Notes: a model not told the origin generated them from the letters alone. Positions 1 to 6,658 are shown, counted from the first letter of the stretch. The stretch: DNA of 6,658 nt from Planctomycetaceae bacterium (GCA_007124535.1 SLEY01000217.1:1-6658), one strand, 5' to 3'. Numbers and translations: made by a program.

Positions 1-1659
1 AGAGTTGAAAGCCAACATCATGCTGAGCCAATACCTCCCACACCCACCACGCACCCCACCAACCTTCCCATCCCATCGATTACCTCGAACCACACCCCAT
101 CCATTATCTTGATCGCTCTCAGAAGTATCCGTTCTTGGTTAAAGACACCTTCAAATCAACCAAGCCAGCCATTTGTCTACCACCTAAGGATATGTTGAGC
201 GCGGTTTAGGATCGCGCATTTTTCGTGGTTACGGACCAGCCACAATTTCACTTGCAGCAGAGGGCGGCCCGCTGGGGAAAAATGGACTAAATATATTTCT
301 CGAAACCGGTGCGATTCATTCAGTTTTCAAAAGTGATCGCCTCTTTCTGGTGCTCCAGTATATTGAGAGAAACATGCCTCTGGAACGCGGCGGTATTGGC
401 CGCGATTTCGATACGCGCAAACACCGCCGCTTACGTCTTAGTCCGCTGAATCAATACAATTGTTTCAACGCGATTCACGCGTTTCACGCATTTCTTGGAA
501 GTTCATCTGATTTGACAATAGTGTGGCGCCCGAATTTCAGGGGCCAACATCGGCAAGGTTTGAGTGGCATGATCTTCGGACATGCGACTCCGGCTCTGCC
601 GTGAAAAAATACTACCCGAAAAGCACAAGTGCAGAACCATACGCCGTTCCCAATAAGGGCTGCGGCGATGGATCGACAGGTTGAGGGGACTAAATTCGAA
701 GTTATACTTGGCCGGCCAACCCCCCCAGAAAACTTGACGGTCGTCCCCTGCGTGTGGAAAGCGAGGGGTTCAACTTTACCGCGCGAGAGTAGGAGCATTG
801 TGAAACCTCCATTGCGATTGGTCGAGGGAGGCAAAACGACGTGTGACGAGCATCCCGCATGCACGTTTGGGAGCTTGCAAAGTCCTGGAAAACAAAAAAC
901 GTCCAATCCGTCATAATCGCGATTGTTTCAAACCAAAATACCTGATGCGCTCGATGAACCGGTATTTTGACGATGGTCAACACCTGCACGGTTCCTTTGA
1001 AGCTGGCAACCAGCATTGCCGCGCATGGCCTCTGCTTTACAATTTCAGCCCATGGCATCCCGCCACCGCCCAAAAGAACCAGGGTTGGCGAAGCCCAGCC
1101 GAACGCCTCAATCAACACCGCTACCACGCCAGCTGGCTCCAGAATCTCCTGGTCTCGGCCGGGTGCTTGGGTTACCGAAATGGCCCTCCCCAAAATCCGT
1201 GACGGTCAGGCGTTTTCCACGTCTTGGGACCAAGCCCTTTCGGATATGGGAAGATCGTATAATGATCTATGAGCCAGAGCAACCCCTTAACGTAGTAAAA
1301 CAGATTTCTCTTATGGAGTGACATAAATGCGTACAGTTGGTCGATTTCGGTCAGTTTTGGATCATGCGCAGCTCAAGCGTTGAGGTACGCCGTCAAGCGG
1401 CGCGGTAGCTGCAATTGGAAAAAAACGCCCGCTTATCGAGGTAAGACTGGCTATCTCCGTGAAACCCGCAGTTGGTGTACGACGCGTTCTCAACAGGCAA
1501 CTGGGACAACCACCCTTTCGCCAGCAGGACCACGTAGTATGGGGTGTCGTCTCCGGATGACTGACCGAAATATACCCGCCTTTTGGCGGGAGGTTGTCAG
1601 ACCTGCGTCCCGCGGCACAAGGCCGCGCAAAGGGGTAAACACAACCGTTAAGAGGCGCA
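1..1659. other. Left gene-free stretch
   Basis: No reading frame here is supported. The candidates are short, overlap on both strands and show no recognisable motif. The first 120 bases are unusually rich in C and A on the plus strand. Base composition is visibly lower in GC than the operon until about 1350. Small hairpins occur at 1388-1402 (CGCCG, TCAAG loop, CGGCG), 1575-1590 (CCCGCC, TTTT loop, GGCGGG) and 1611-1627 (CGCGGC, ACAAG loop, GCCGCG). I see no tRNA-like sequence. Confidence 0.5.
199..223 (+). terminator. Weak rho-independent terminator-like hairpin
   Basis: GCGCG (199-203) can pair with CGCGC (213-217) across a 9-base loop, followed after one A by TTTTT (219-223). The stem is only five pairs, so this is marginal. 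It directly follows a plus-strand frame that is open from the left edge to a TGA at 196-198, but that frame is proline- and threonine-rich and not convincing as a gene. Confidence 0.25.
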
Positions 1660-2205
1660 CCAAACCGGGACACCCAGCGTTTGTGGCCAAACGGCGAGCC
1701 CCAGCGTTTCATCGGAGAAGTTCCCGTAGTGTTGGCCGTTGCGTATACCGCATACGAACGGCGGTTGTCGTCCCGAATACCTGATCTAACTTGTTACCGC
1801 CTTTTGGGACCACTCCGGTCGTGTTCAGCCCTTGTTCCAGGCCCGTTCGTTCCGTTCGGTAACCGTTGTCGGTGGTGCCCGCCGTGCTTTCGGGGGGGAG
1901 CCGGCTTTGGCAAGCCAGCGGAACCGCGAAGATGACGGTCTCTGCCCGCGTTCGCCTGTCGTGGGGGACAGCGGGACGCGGGCGGCGGGAAAGAGCAACC
2001 GATCCGGTGTTGGCGGGCCGTGGTGGTTGTCCAACTTGCGTTCCCCGACAGGGCTGGGCCGGGGCGCGAAGGGACGGCGGTATCGATCGCCCCAGGGCGT
2101 CAGGCCGGCGAAGACGGCGCGCCGCTGGGTGCAAGCCAGTCGTCCAAGGGAAAGGAGTGTGGCCTTCCGAGGGGGCTTTCCGTTGCAAAGACTCGTGATC
2201 CGCCC
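1660..2205 (+). repeat. Dispersed element, copy A (left of the operon)
   Basis: This stretch matches 5624-6056 in the same orientation as a series of blocks. Position 1702-1734 matches 5684-5716 at 29 of 33 bases; 1837-1867 matches 5821-5852 (CCAGGCCCGTT and following) with few changes; 1906-1935 matches 5892-5921 at 28 of 30 bases. A weaker match joins about 2155-2205 to 6010-6056 around AGGGGG. The sequence between blocks has diverged and differs in length. It starts with two approximate copies of a unit of about 30 bases (1660-1686 and 1687-1717). No gene is convincing here. Long frames exist on both strands, as expected of GC-rich DNA, and contradict one another. Nature unknown: a dispersed noncoding repeat or a decayed mobile element are both possible. 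Confidence 0.65.
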
Positions 2206-2868
2206 GACGGGCGGCCGTTGCCGGGAGCTGCAGATCGACGGCGATCAGCGGACGGAAATGGCGCGAGTGATCTTGATTTCAGAAAAAGTGCGAGTACGAC
2301 TTCCCTGACGAACATTCAGTGTGCGTACCAACAATTCCCCGTCCTCGCCAGCGTGCACGGTGTTCATTTGCAACACTTTCACGCTCAGGACCGGCAACCT
2401 CATCTCATCCATCACCGACCATGTCATGTCGCCCCACGATCTTCGCCGTCCAAACCACGGCCGAATGCTCCCCTCCACCGCCGATCGTCAAAACCACGGG
2501 ACCGATCACTTTGAAGCATTGGGTTCGGCAAGGCAAAGACGGATCGCCCTATTCCGGTCCCTCGCATGCCCCGCCCATGGCCAGGTCATGCATCGCACGT
2601 ATTGTGGCATTGCTCGAACTGCGTCCAACTCGAGCGCCGAGCCAAACAGTGCAAGCCTCAACTGAGCGTCCGGGCCCAAACCTTGAAGTTCACCGAAGGG
2701 TTACTCTTCGATTGGGGGTTGAAGGGCGGGAATTACGCCTCCGGGCCTGTTCTTTACCTGATGGGATACTTCGCGGTCGAGCGGGCGGGTGTGCGAACAA
2801 CCTTCCAAATCGAGCAACACGCATAAACTGAACACCCCACTCACGACCCTTTGCAAATACCGACGGAT
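2206..2868. other. Gene-free stretch downstream of the operon
   Basis: Between repeat copy A and the stop of the winged-helix/TPR gene nothing is convincingly coding. Competing frames of 70-170 codons overlap on both strands. No strong terminator follows the operon's stop at 2869: the only nearby hairpin is a weak one at 2694-2710 (CGAAG, 7-base loop, CTTCG) without a T tract. Confidence 0.45.
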
Positions 2869-4194
2869 TCAGGGAGTTTTACGGATATTGTCCCGGCATA
2901 ACTCCAATTCCCGTTGGACCGTGTCTCGTTCCCCGCTCCAGGCAGCGAAATCCGGACAACGCTCGACCAGATCCACGAAAATCCGCGCCGCTTCTTCGTA
3001 CAGCGGCAGGGCATCTTGATACCTTCCGGAGGCTTTCAGCAGTCCTGCAACCCGCGAGCATCCGAGAGCCAAGTCCCGTTGCCACTCCGCGTTACTCGGG
3101 TCCTGCTCGGCCAAACGCCGCGAAATCCCCAGATCCTCCCCAAACGCCGCCTGGGCCTCGCCCAGTCTGCCTTGCGCCTGCAGTATTGCCCCGACTCGGC
3201 TGTGCGCCACCGCCAGATCCCGTTGCCAGCCCGCGTTGCTCGGGTCCTGCTCGGCCAAACGCCGACAGATCGCCAGATCCTCCCCAAACGCCGCCTGGGC
3301 CTCGAACAGCTTGCCTTGCGCCTGCACGACATCGCCGACTCGGCTGTGCGCCACGCCCACGGACCGTTGCCAGCTCGCGTTGCCTGGGTCCTGCTCGACC
3401 AAACGCCGCGAGATCGCCAGATACTCCCCAAACGCTGCCTGGGCCTCGCTCAGCTTGCCTTGCGCCTGCAAGACATCACCTACGAGGCACTGGGCGTCGG
3501 CGATCGCCGTCCGATCGCGTATGTCGGCGGCCAGATCGAGGATGGCGCGCGCTTGGTCGCCGAGCTGCGCTGTTTCGCCACGTGTGTCACGGGCCCAAGC
3601 AACGCACAGCATCGCCCACACGCGGGCTCGACCATCCAATGCGTTCGCTGCCAACAGTTCCTGCAGGGCGATGGCCAGGGCCTGACGATCTTCGGGGCGG
3701 GCGCTGCCAGACCAGTCGCGGTTCAGGCATTCGAGTTCGGTTGCGGCACGATCCGGATCGTACCCCAGGCGGTGGTAGATCCACTCGATGCGAGCGGCGG
3801 GAGACGGGTCGGCGGCGAAGTGTTCGGCGGCGCGCTGGCTCCATGTGCGGAACGATTCCGGCCGGTGGGCGATCAGCCAGCGGCGCAAGTCCAATCGGGC
3901 GGCTTCGTGGACGTTCACCGCCTGCTCGCCGCGCGCCGGGAACGGTTCGAGGACCTTCAATCGCCGCAACCGCGACAACCGCTCGCGACTGGCCGGGACC
4001 GGAACCTCCAGCAGCGCGGCGAGGAGGTCGGCGTCGCACCAGTGGGGGAGCGAGGCCGCTTCGAGCGCTGTTTTCAATTCCGTTCGTTCCCCGTCCGACA
4101 GGGTGGGAAAGGCCAGATCGACGGTGGCCAACGCCAACCGCGCCGGATCGCCTTCGGCGGTTTGCAGCAGTCGCAGTTGTTCGCGGATGTCCAT
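2869..4194 (-). CDS. Winged-helix and TPR-repeat protein, probable sensor partner of the TIR-NTPase
   Basis: From the ATG at 4194 this is a 441-residue protein. A TTG at 4212 would add six residues and overlap the upstream gene by 14 bases. I prefer the ATG, four bases after the upstream TAG, as a termination-reinitiation start, because no ribosome binding site is visible. Residues about 34-126 look like the winged-helix segment that follows the NTPase in STAND proteins: a helical stretch, DADLLAALLEVP, then RLRRLKVLEPF and NVHEAARLDLRRWL. Residues about 127-230 are helical (including RIEWIYHRLGYDP and LNRDWSGSARPEDR). Four TPR-like repeats of 48 residues follow at 231-278, 279-326, 327-374 and 375-422. 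The consensus is roughly SRVGxxLQAQGKLxEAQAAFGE, then LAISRRLAEQDPSNAxWQRD; the fourth is degenerate. The tail is short and charged. There are no signal peptide or membrane segments, so it is probably cytosolic. By analogy with bacterial NLR-like systems the repeats should recognise a trigger and control the NTPase; the actual ligand is unknown. Confidence 0.88.
   Translation of the reverse strand: MDIREQLRLLQTAEGDPARLALATVDLAFPTLSDGERTELKTALEAASLPHWCDADLLAALLEVPVPASRERLSRLRRLKVLEPFPARGEQAVNVHEAARLDLRRWLIAHRPESFRTWSQRAAEHFAADPSPAARIEWIYHRLGYDPDRAATELECLNRDWSGSARPEDRQALAIALQELLAANALDGRARVWAMLCVAWARDTRGETAQLGDQARAILDLAADIRDRTAIADAQCLVGDVLQAQGKLSEAQAAFGEYLAISRRLVEQDPGNASWQRSVGVAHSRVGDVVQAQGKLFEAQAAFGEDLAICRRLAEQDPSNAGWQRDLAVAHSRVGAILQAQGRLGEAQAAFGEDLGISRRLAEQDPSNAEWQRDLALGCSRVAGLLKASGRYQDALPLYEEAARIFVDLVERCPDFAAWSGERDTVQRELELCRDNIRKTP
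2929..3504 (-). repeat. Four tandem 144-bp units encoding the TPR-like repeats
   Basis: The units lie at 3361-3504, 3217-3360, 3073-3216 and 2929-3072 within the winged-helix/TPR gene. The plus-strand string TCCCCAAACG recurs at 3137, 3281 and 3425, exactly 144 bases apart, as do the longer segments around it. The first three units are close at DNA level, whereas the fourth (gene 3' end) keeps only the protein pattern. High DNA similarity among the inner units suggests recent duplication or homogenisation, which lets repeat number change by recombination. Confidence 0.9.
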
Positions 4195-4201
4195 AACGCT
4201 A
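4192..4201 (-). promoter_or_regulatory. Stop-restart junction coupling the two operon genes
   Basis: On the minus strand the TAG of the TIR-NTPase gene (4201-4199) is followed by CGTT and then the ATG (4194-4192) of the winged-helix/TPR gene. No Shine-Dalgarno-like purine run precedes this ATG, which favours reinitiation by ribosomes that have just terminated and so a fixed ratio of the two proteins. The downstream frame is +1 relative to the upstream one and is open through the overlap up to a TTG at 4212. A +1 shift or a single-base sequence error would therefore fuse the proteins into one chain of about 830 residues. Confidence 0.6.
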
Positions 4202-5356
4202 CGCCGGGCCAAGGAGTTGAGCGAGCAGGCTGGCTTTGTGGGAAGCCAGCCGACAGGCGGTCTCGACTTCGTCCCGGGTCAGGCCGCTACGATGTTGACG
4301 CCCGTAGCGGAACCATTCTTCGGTCGGCGGCGGGACCAATTGCAGCGTGGGCCGGGCGACCCGTATCCACACGGCCCCGGCGGAGTCCGGCACCTTCTGA
4401 CCCGCGATCACCACGCGCATCCAGTCGGCCCGGATCAGCGTGGGCAGCAGTTGCTTGTCGATCCAATCTGCCGTTTCGCCCGCCATCTCGAACGTGTCGA
4501 AGATCAACAGCGTCGGATGGGCTCGCTGCTTCAACTCGTGGAGAATCTGCCCCAGCCGGACGTCCATTCGCGGGGCCGGCGCGGGCAGGGGGATCCCCAA
4601 TTCCTGGACGAACGCCGTGACTTCGATGTCCACGCCCGTGGTGCCCTTGAAGTCGAACCGCCCGCAAGCGATGTCCGGCATGGCCAAGGCGTTGGCCAGC
4701 ATCTGCCGCGTTATGTGGCTCTTGCCGGTCTCGGTTTCGCCCCGGATCGGCAAGTAGCGGCGCCGCGCCGCGGCGGTCAGCAGATCGGCGAACGCCTCGC
4801 ACGCCCCACTGTGGTCCGCCATCGGCCAGGAAAGCGACGGCGGCGCAGCGGGCCAATGCGGTCCGACTGGCGCGGCGGCCCGAGCGGGCCTGTGTGCGGG
4901 TTCGACCAGGTAGAATCGTTCGACGATCAATTCGGCCGCCTGGTCCACGCTACGGGTACGCACGTCGGGTGCGATCGTATTGAACAGCAGCCCTTCCACG
5001 TTGCCGTCGCCGACGCGGATGGGCAATACGCGGTTTCGCTCGCGTTGGTCGCTCGCTGCCCGGGCCTTCATCACCCGCGCCCGGATGGCCGCATGTTCGG
5101 CCCGGGTCCACGGTTTGCCGCCATACTCCTTCGAGACGCACCAGACCGCCAGCGAGCACTGCCGATTGTATATATTCTGGAGCTTCAGGTCCGCATCATC
5201 GCCACCCAGGCAGTGTTCGAACCATTCGTCGAAGAACACGGTTCCGTAGCCCAGTCGCCCCTCGACGGCTTCGGCGATCGCTCTCACCCGCTCGCGCTGC
5301 TCCCCCGCCAGCGAGAATGCGCCCAGAAAGTGGTTGGGCCAGGAACGTGCGTTCAT
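4199..5356 (-). CDS. TIR domain - STAND-type P-loop NTPase (probable NLR-like defence effector)
   Basis: This 385-residue protein starts at the only ATG/GTG/TTG available after an in-frame TAG at 5399-5401, so the start is well fixed, although no clear Shine-Dalgarno precedes it. Residues about 8-152 form a TIR domain. FLGAFSLAGEQ resembles the first strand and following SFAGE motif of TIR proteins, VFFDEWFEH the second strand and BB-loop region, and W83-T-R-A-E87 matches the WxxxE motif that carries the catalytic glutamate of NAD+-cleaving TIR domains such as SARM1. A proline/alanine-rich linker follows (about 155-180). The NTPase domain has Walker A GETETGKS (206-213) and Walker B LLIFDTFE with D287. 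VVIAGQKVP (315-323) lies where STAND ATPases carry sensor I, but without the usual arginine. The protein ends at KASLLAQLLGPA, with no winged helix and no sensor repeats; both are encoded by the next gene, which starts four bases after this stop. By family knowledge TIR-STAND proteins oligomerise on a trigger and degrade or convert NAD+. Here that role, probably anti-phage, is inferred. Domain calls are by eye. Confidence 0.9.
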   Translation of the reverse strand: MNARSWPNHFLGAFSLAGEQRERVRAIAEAVEGRLGYGTVFFDEWFEHCLGGDDADLKLQNIYNRQCSLAVWCVSKEYGGKPWTRAEHAAIRARVMKARAASDQRERNRVLPIRVGDGNVEGLLFNTIAPDVRTRSVDQAAELIVERFYLVEPAHRPARAAAPVGPHWPAAPPSLSWPMADHSGACEAFADLLTAAARRRYLPIRGETETGKSHITRQMLANALAMPDIACGRFDFKGTTGVDIEVTAFVQELGIPLPAPAPRMDVRLGQILHELKQRAHPTLLIFDTFEMAGETADWIDKQLLPTLIRADWMRVVIAGQKVPDSAGAVWIRVARPTLQLVPPPTEEWFRYGRQHRSGLTRDEVETACRLASHKASLLAQLLGPA

Positions 5357-5400
5357 CGAAGGAATCGGGTACGAAAGAATGGAACGGTCTTCGTGCCGCT

Positions 5401-5429
5401 AATATACCGTATTCGGGGCATTTTACCAA
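5401..5429 (-). promoter_or_regulatory. Candidate sigma70-type promoter of the TIR-NTPase operon
   Basis: On the minus strand TTGGTA (5429-5424; 4 of 6 to TTGACA) is followed after exactly 17 bases by TATATT (5406-5401; 5 of 6 to TATAAT). Transcription would begin near 5393, leaving a leader of about 35-40 bases before the ATG at 5356. A direct repeat AACGG (plus strand 5428-5432 and 5439-5443, 11 bases apart, one helical turn) overlaps and lies just upstream of the -35 box and could be a regulator site. The hexamers and spacing are seen in the sequence; function and regulation are inferred. Confidence 0.5.
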
Positions 5430-5623
5430 CGGGTTATGAACGGTGGTGGGATGCGCTGCCTCGCGAGACTGCGGAGGAGCGCCCCCACGGTCCCGGGGAA
5501 GCCAACCGGGAGTACTGGCCTTTGACCTGGCCGACCCCGTATTTATGGTAGTTCCAGTTCCCTCACATTAACTTCGTCTATTGTCGCCAGAGATGGAACC
5601 TCACTGGTGCCCCGTCTTTTGGG

Positions 5624-5699
5624 ACAAACGGGAACCCCCAGCTTCTCATCGGAGCAAACGGGGACCGGACAAACGCGAACCGCCAGCTTTTCAATGGAG
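5624..5699 (+). repeat. Short 31-bp iterated unit at the head of copy B
   Basis: The unit begins ACAAACGGGAAC, continues through CCCCAGCTTCTCAT and ends CGGAG. It appears at 5624-5654 and, with five substitutions, at 5669-5699, with a truncated version (CAAACGGGGACC) at 5655-5669 between them. The homologous unit in copy A is at 1687-1717, with a more diverged one at 1660-1686. Spacing is irregular (45 bases here, 27 there), so this is not a CRISPR array. Confidence 0.6.
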
Positions 5700-6056
5700 A
5701 AGTTACCGTAGTGTTGCCGGTCCAATCGCCTCACGAGAACTACGTACCTCGTCCCCGGATAGCGGACCTCAGTTGGCAGCCACCTCTTGGGGTCACTCCG
5801 GCATTGTTCCATGCTTGTTCCCAGGCCCGTTTTTTTCCGTTTGGTGACCGTTCTCCGAGTAGCCCGTCGAGCTTGCGTCGGTGGAGCCAAGTTTGGCAAC
5901 CCAGCGGAACCGAGAAGATGATGGCCGCCGCACGCGTCCGGCGGTCACGTTGCCAAGCCGATCTCCGCTCGAGCCCGAGCCGGGTGCAAACATCGGCAGA
6001 AAACAATGGACATGCACTCCCAAGGGGGTGTTTCGCCACCGAAGAGCGGGTGACCA
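5624..6056 (+). repeat. Dispersed element, copy B (right of the operon)
   Basis: This is the second copy of the element at 1660-2205, lying between the operon promoter and the partial gene at the right edge. The start is marked by 31-base units at 5624-5654 and 5669-5699 (26 of 31 identical), with a shortened unit between them. The body follows with the blocks at 5684-5716, 5784-5921 and about 6010-6056. Both copies have the same orientation, so together they form imperfect direct repeats enclosing the operon, about 3.96 kb apart from start to start. No CDS is supported inside it. Confidence 0.65.
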
Positions 6057-6224
6057 AGTCGTCTAACGCCCTGTGAAAAACTACTTGGAACTGAGAGCCT
6101 CGGGAAGGCGAATGTTACACATTGCAGCATCGCGTTACCTTACCTTGTCCGCGGGGCCGAGGTTCCGCAAATGTATGCTTTTTCCGTTTGCCGTCTCTGC
6201 CGATGTTTGCTCGCCCGCGTGGTT

Positions 6225-6658
6225 TCAGAATTCACCCAGGTAAGAGCGTAGAGCGATTCGCCAGGGGCGAACCCACCGGCCGTCGTTCCTTTGCTCCTCC
6301 ATAAGGAGTCCCTGGTCCTCGGCCGATTCCCACGATCGTTCTGCAGCGGTTAGAAGATCGTTGGCGCCAACGTCTCCGCTACGAAGGCGTCTATCAACAT
6401 CGGCAAACCAGTGCATGTAGTGCCGCCACGACTTGGCCAACCACGCGGTTCCTGGCGAGGTCTCGAGTTGCCTGAGAATATCCTGGCCAAATGGGTTGCG
6501 GCTGCTCGCGTCGGATATCAAGTCGAGCCTTCGAACACGGACAAGATCCGGCTCCCGCAGGTAAGCAAGGAAAGACTCCTCAAACCAGTATGCAAGCTGC
6601 CCGCCGCCACCCGATGGCTCGTCGAACCGGCCAGGCGTGAAACGGCGGAGATTGAAGA
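6225..6658 (-). CDS. Unrecognised protein, C-terminal part (5' end beyond the window)
   Basis: This minus-strand frame is open from the right edge to a TGA at 6225-6227, giving at least 144 codons. I translated the part beyond the first possible internal start (a TTG at 6521) by hand and found no stop, so the gene very probably begins outside the window and the TTG is not its start. The visible protein contains RFTPGRFDEPSGGGGQLAYW, then FEESFLAYLREPDLVRVRRL, then an aromatic, helix-like middle (AKSWRHYMHWFADVDRRL), an acidic segment (AAERSWESAEDQGLLMEE) and the end WRIALRSYLGEF. It looks like a soluble, tryptophan- and arginine-rich domain. I see no nucleotide-binding motif, membrane segment or signal. 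I do not recognise the family and assign no function. It is read in the same direction as the TIR operon but separated from it by about 870 bases containing repeat copy B, so it is unlikely to share the operon's transcript control. The frame is probably a real gene because composition and amino-acid usage look protein-like; identity is unknown. Confidence 0.6.
   Translation of the reverse strand, partial: FNLRRFTPGRFDEPSGGGGQLAYWFEESFLAYLREPDLVRVRRLDLISDASSRNPFGQDILRQLETSPGTAWLAKSWRHYMHWFADVDRRLRSGDVGANDLLTAAERSWESAEDQGLLMEEQRNDGRWVRPWRIALRSYLGEF

Noticed and set aside
1..198. Plus-strand frame open from the left edge to TGA at 196-198, followed by a hairpin and T run
   Set aside because: The translation is a proline/threonine-rich string without any motif, and other frames in the same bases are equally open; the hairpin stem is only five pairs.
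350..1321. Short plus-strand frames (350-604, 629-916, 967-1272, 1016-1321) and the minus frames opposite
   Set aside because: Mutually overlapping, no ribosome binding sites of note, no recognisable domains, composition not protein-like.
1709..2188. Minus-strand frame in copy A resembling one in copy B (5740-6057), sharing RRTRA, VPL and CQ patterns
   Set aside because: The similarity follows from the DNA repeat itself. Block lengths differ by amounts that break the frame, and the peptides are not protein-like. A decayed gene remains possible.
2245..2478. Minus-strand 77-codon frame downstream of the operon (contains RLPVLSVKVLQMN and TLNVRQGSRTR)
   Set aside because: Its sequence looks mildly protein-like, but it has no recognisable motif or ribosome binding site, and competing plus-strand frames cover the same bases.
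2914..5551. Two very long plus-strand open frames opposite the operon (2914-4620 and 3788-5551)
   Set aside because: They overlap each other in different frames, lie antisense to genes with clear domains, and read as low-complexity arginine/proline/alanine-rich protein typical of the opposite strand of GC-rich coding DNA.
5624..5699. CRISPR-like array
   Set aside because: Only two full units and one partial unit, with irregular spacing and imperfect copies, and no cas genes in view.

Overview
The window looks like bacterial accessory DNA. It has one compact two-gene operon on the minus strand (2869-5356), a partial minus-strand gene cut by the right edge (6225-6658), and long stretches without a convincing gene (1-2868 and 5430-6224). 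The genes are GC-rich with GC-rich third codon positions, and the left flank is visibly less GC-rich, especially 1-1350. I cannot fix the organism. A 48-residue TPR variant ending in DP-N-x-W-Q-R-D, together with TIR/STAND proteins, would suit large, repeat-rich genomes such as Planctomycetota or purple sulfur and related proteobacteria. This is an impression of style, not a match.

The operon is the centre of interest. The promoter-proximal gene (4199-5356, minus) encodes a TIR domain with the WxxxE catalytic-glutamate motif, followed by a P-loop STAND-type NTPase with Walker A and Walker B. The second gene (2869-4194, minus) starts four bases after the first gene's stop codon. It encodes a winged-helix-like segment, a helical region and four 48-residue TPR-like repeats. 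Read together they give effector - NTPase - winged helix - repeat sensor, the layout of a bacterial NLR-like defence protein, but here divided between two translationally coupled polypeptides. The likely role is anti-phage or abortive-infection immunity: the repeat protein senses a trigger, the NTPase assembles, and the TIR domain consumes or converts NAD+. That role is inferred from domain architecture. A sigma70-like promoter (TTGGTA, 17-base spacer, TATATT) lies just upstream of the first gene.

The operon sits between two diverged copies of one noncoding-looking element in the same orientation (about 1660-2205 and 5624-6056). They share several blocks close to 90 percent identical (28/30 and 29/33 by eye), and each begins with iterations of a roughly 30-base unit. 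They may be a dispersed genomic repeat or the remains of direct repeats bounding an island. The left 1.65 kb and the stretch at 2206-2868 hold no gene I can support. They contain only short mutually overlapping frames, a few GC-rich hairpins and one weak terminator-like hairpin near 199-223.

At the right edge a minus-strand reading frame stays open from its TGA at 6225 to the end of the window (at least 144 codons). It looks like the C-terminal part of a real protein of a family I do not recognise.
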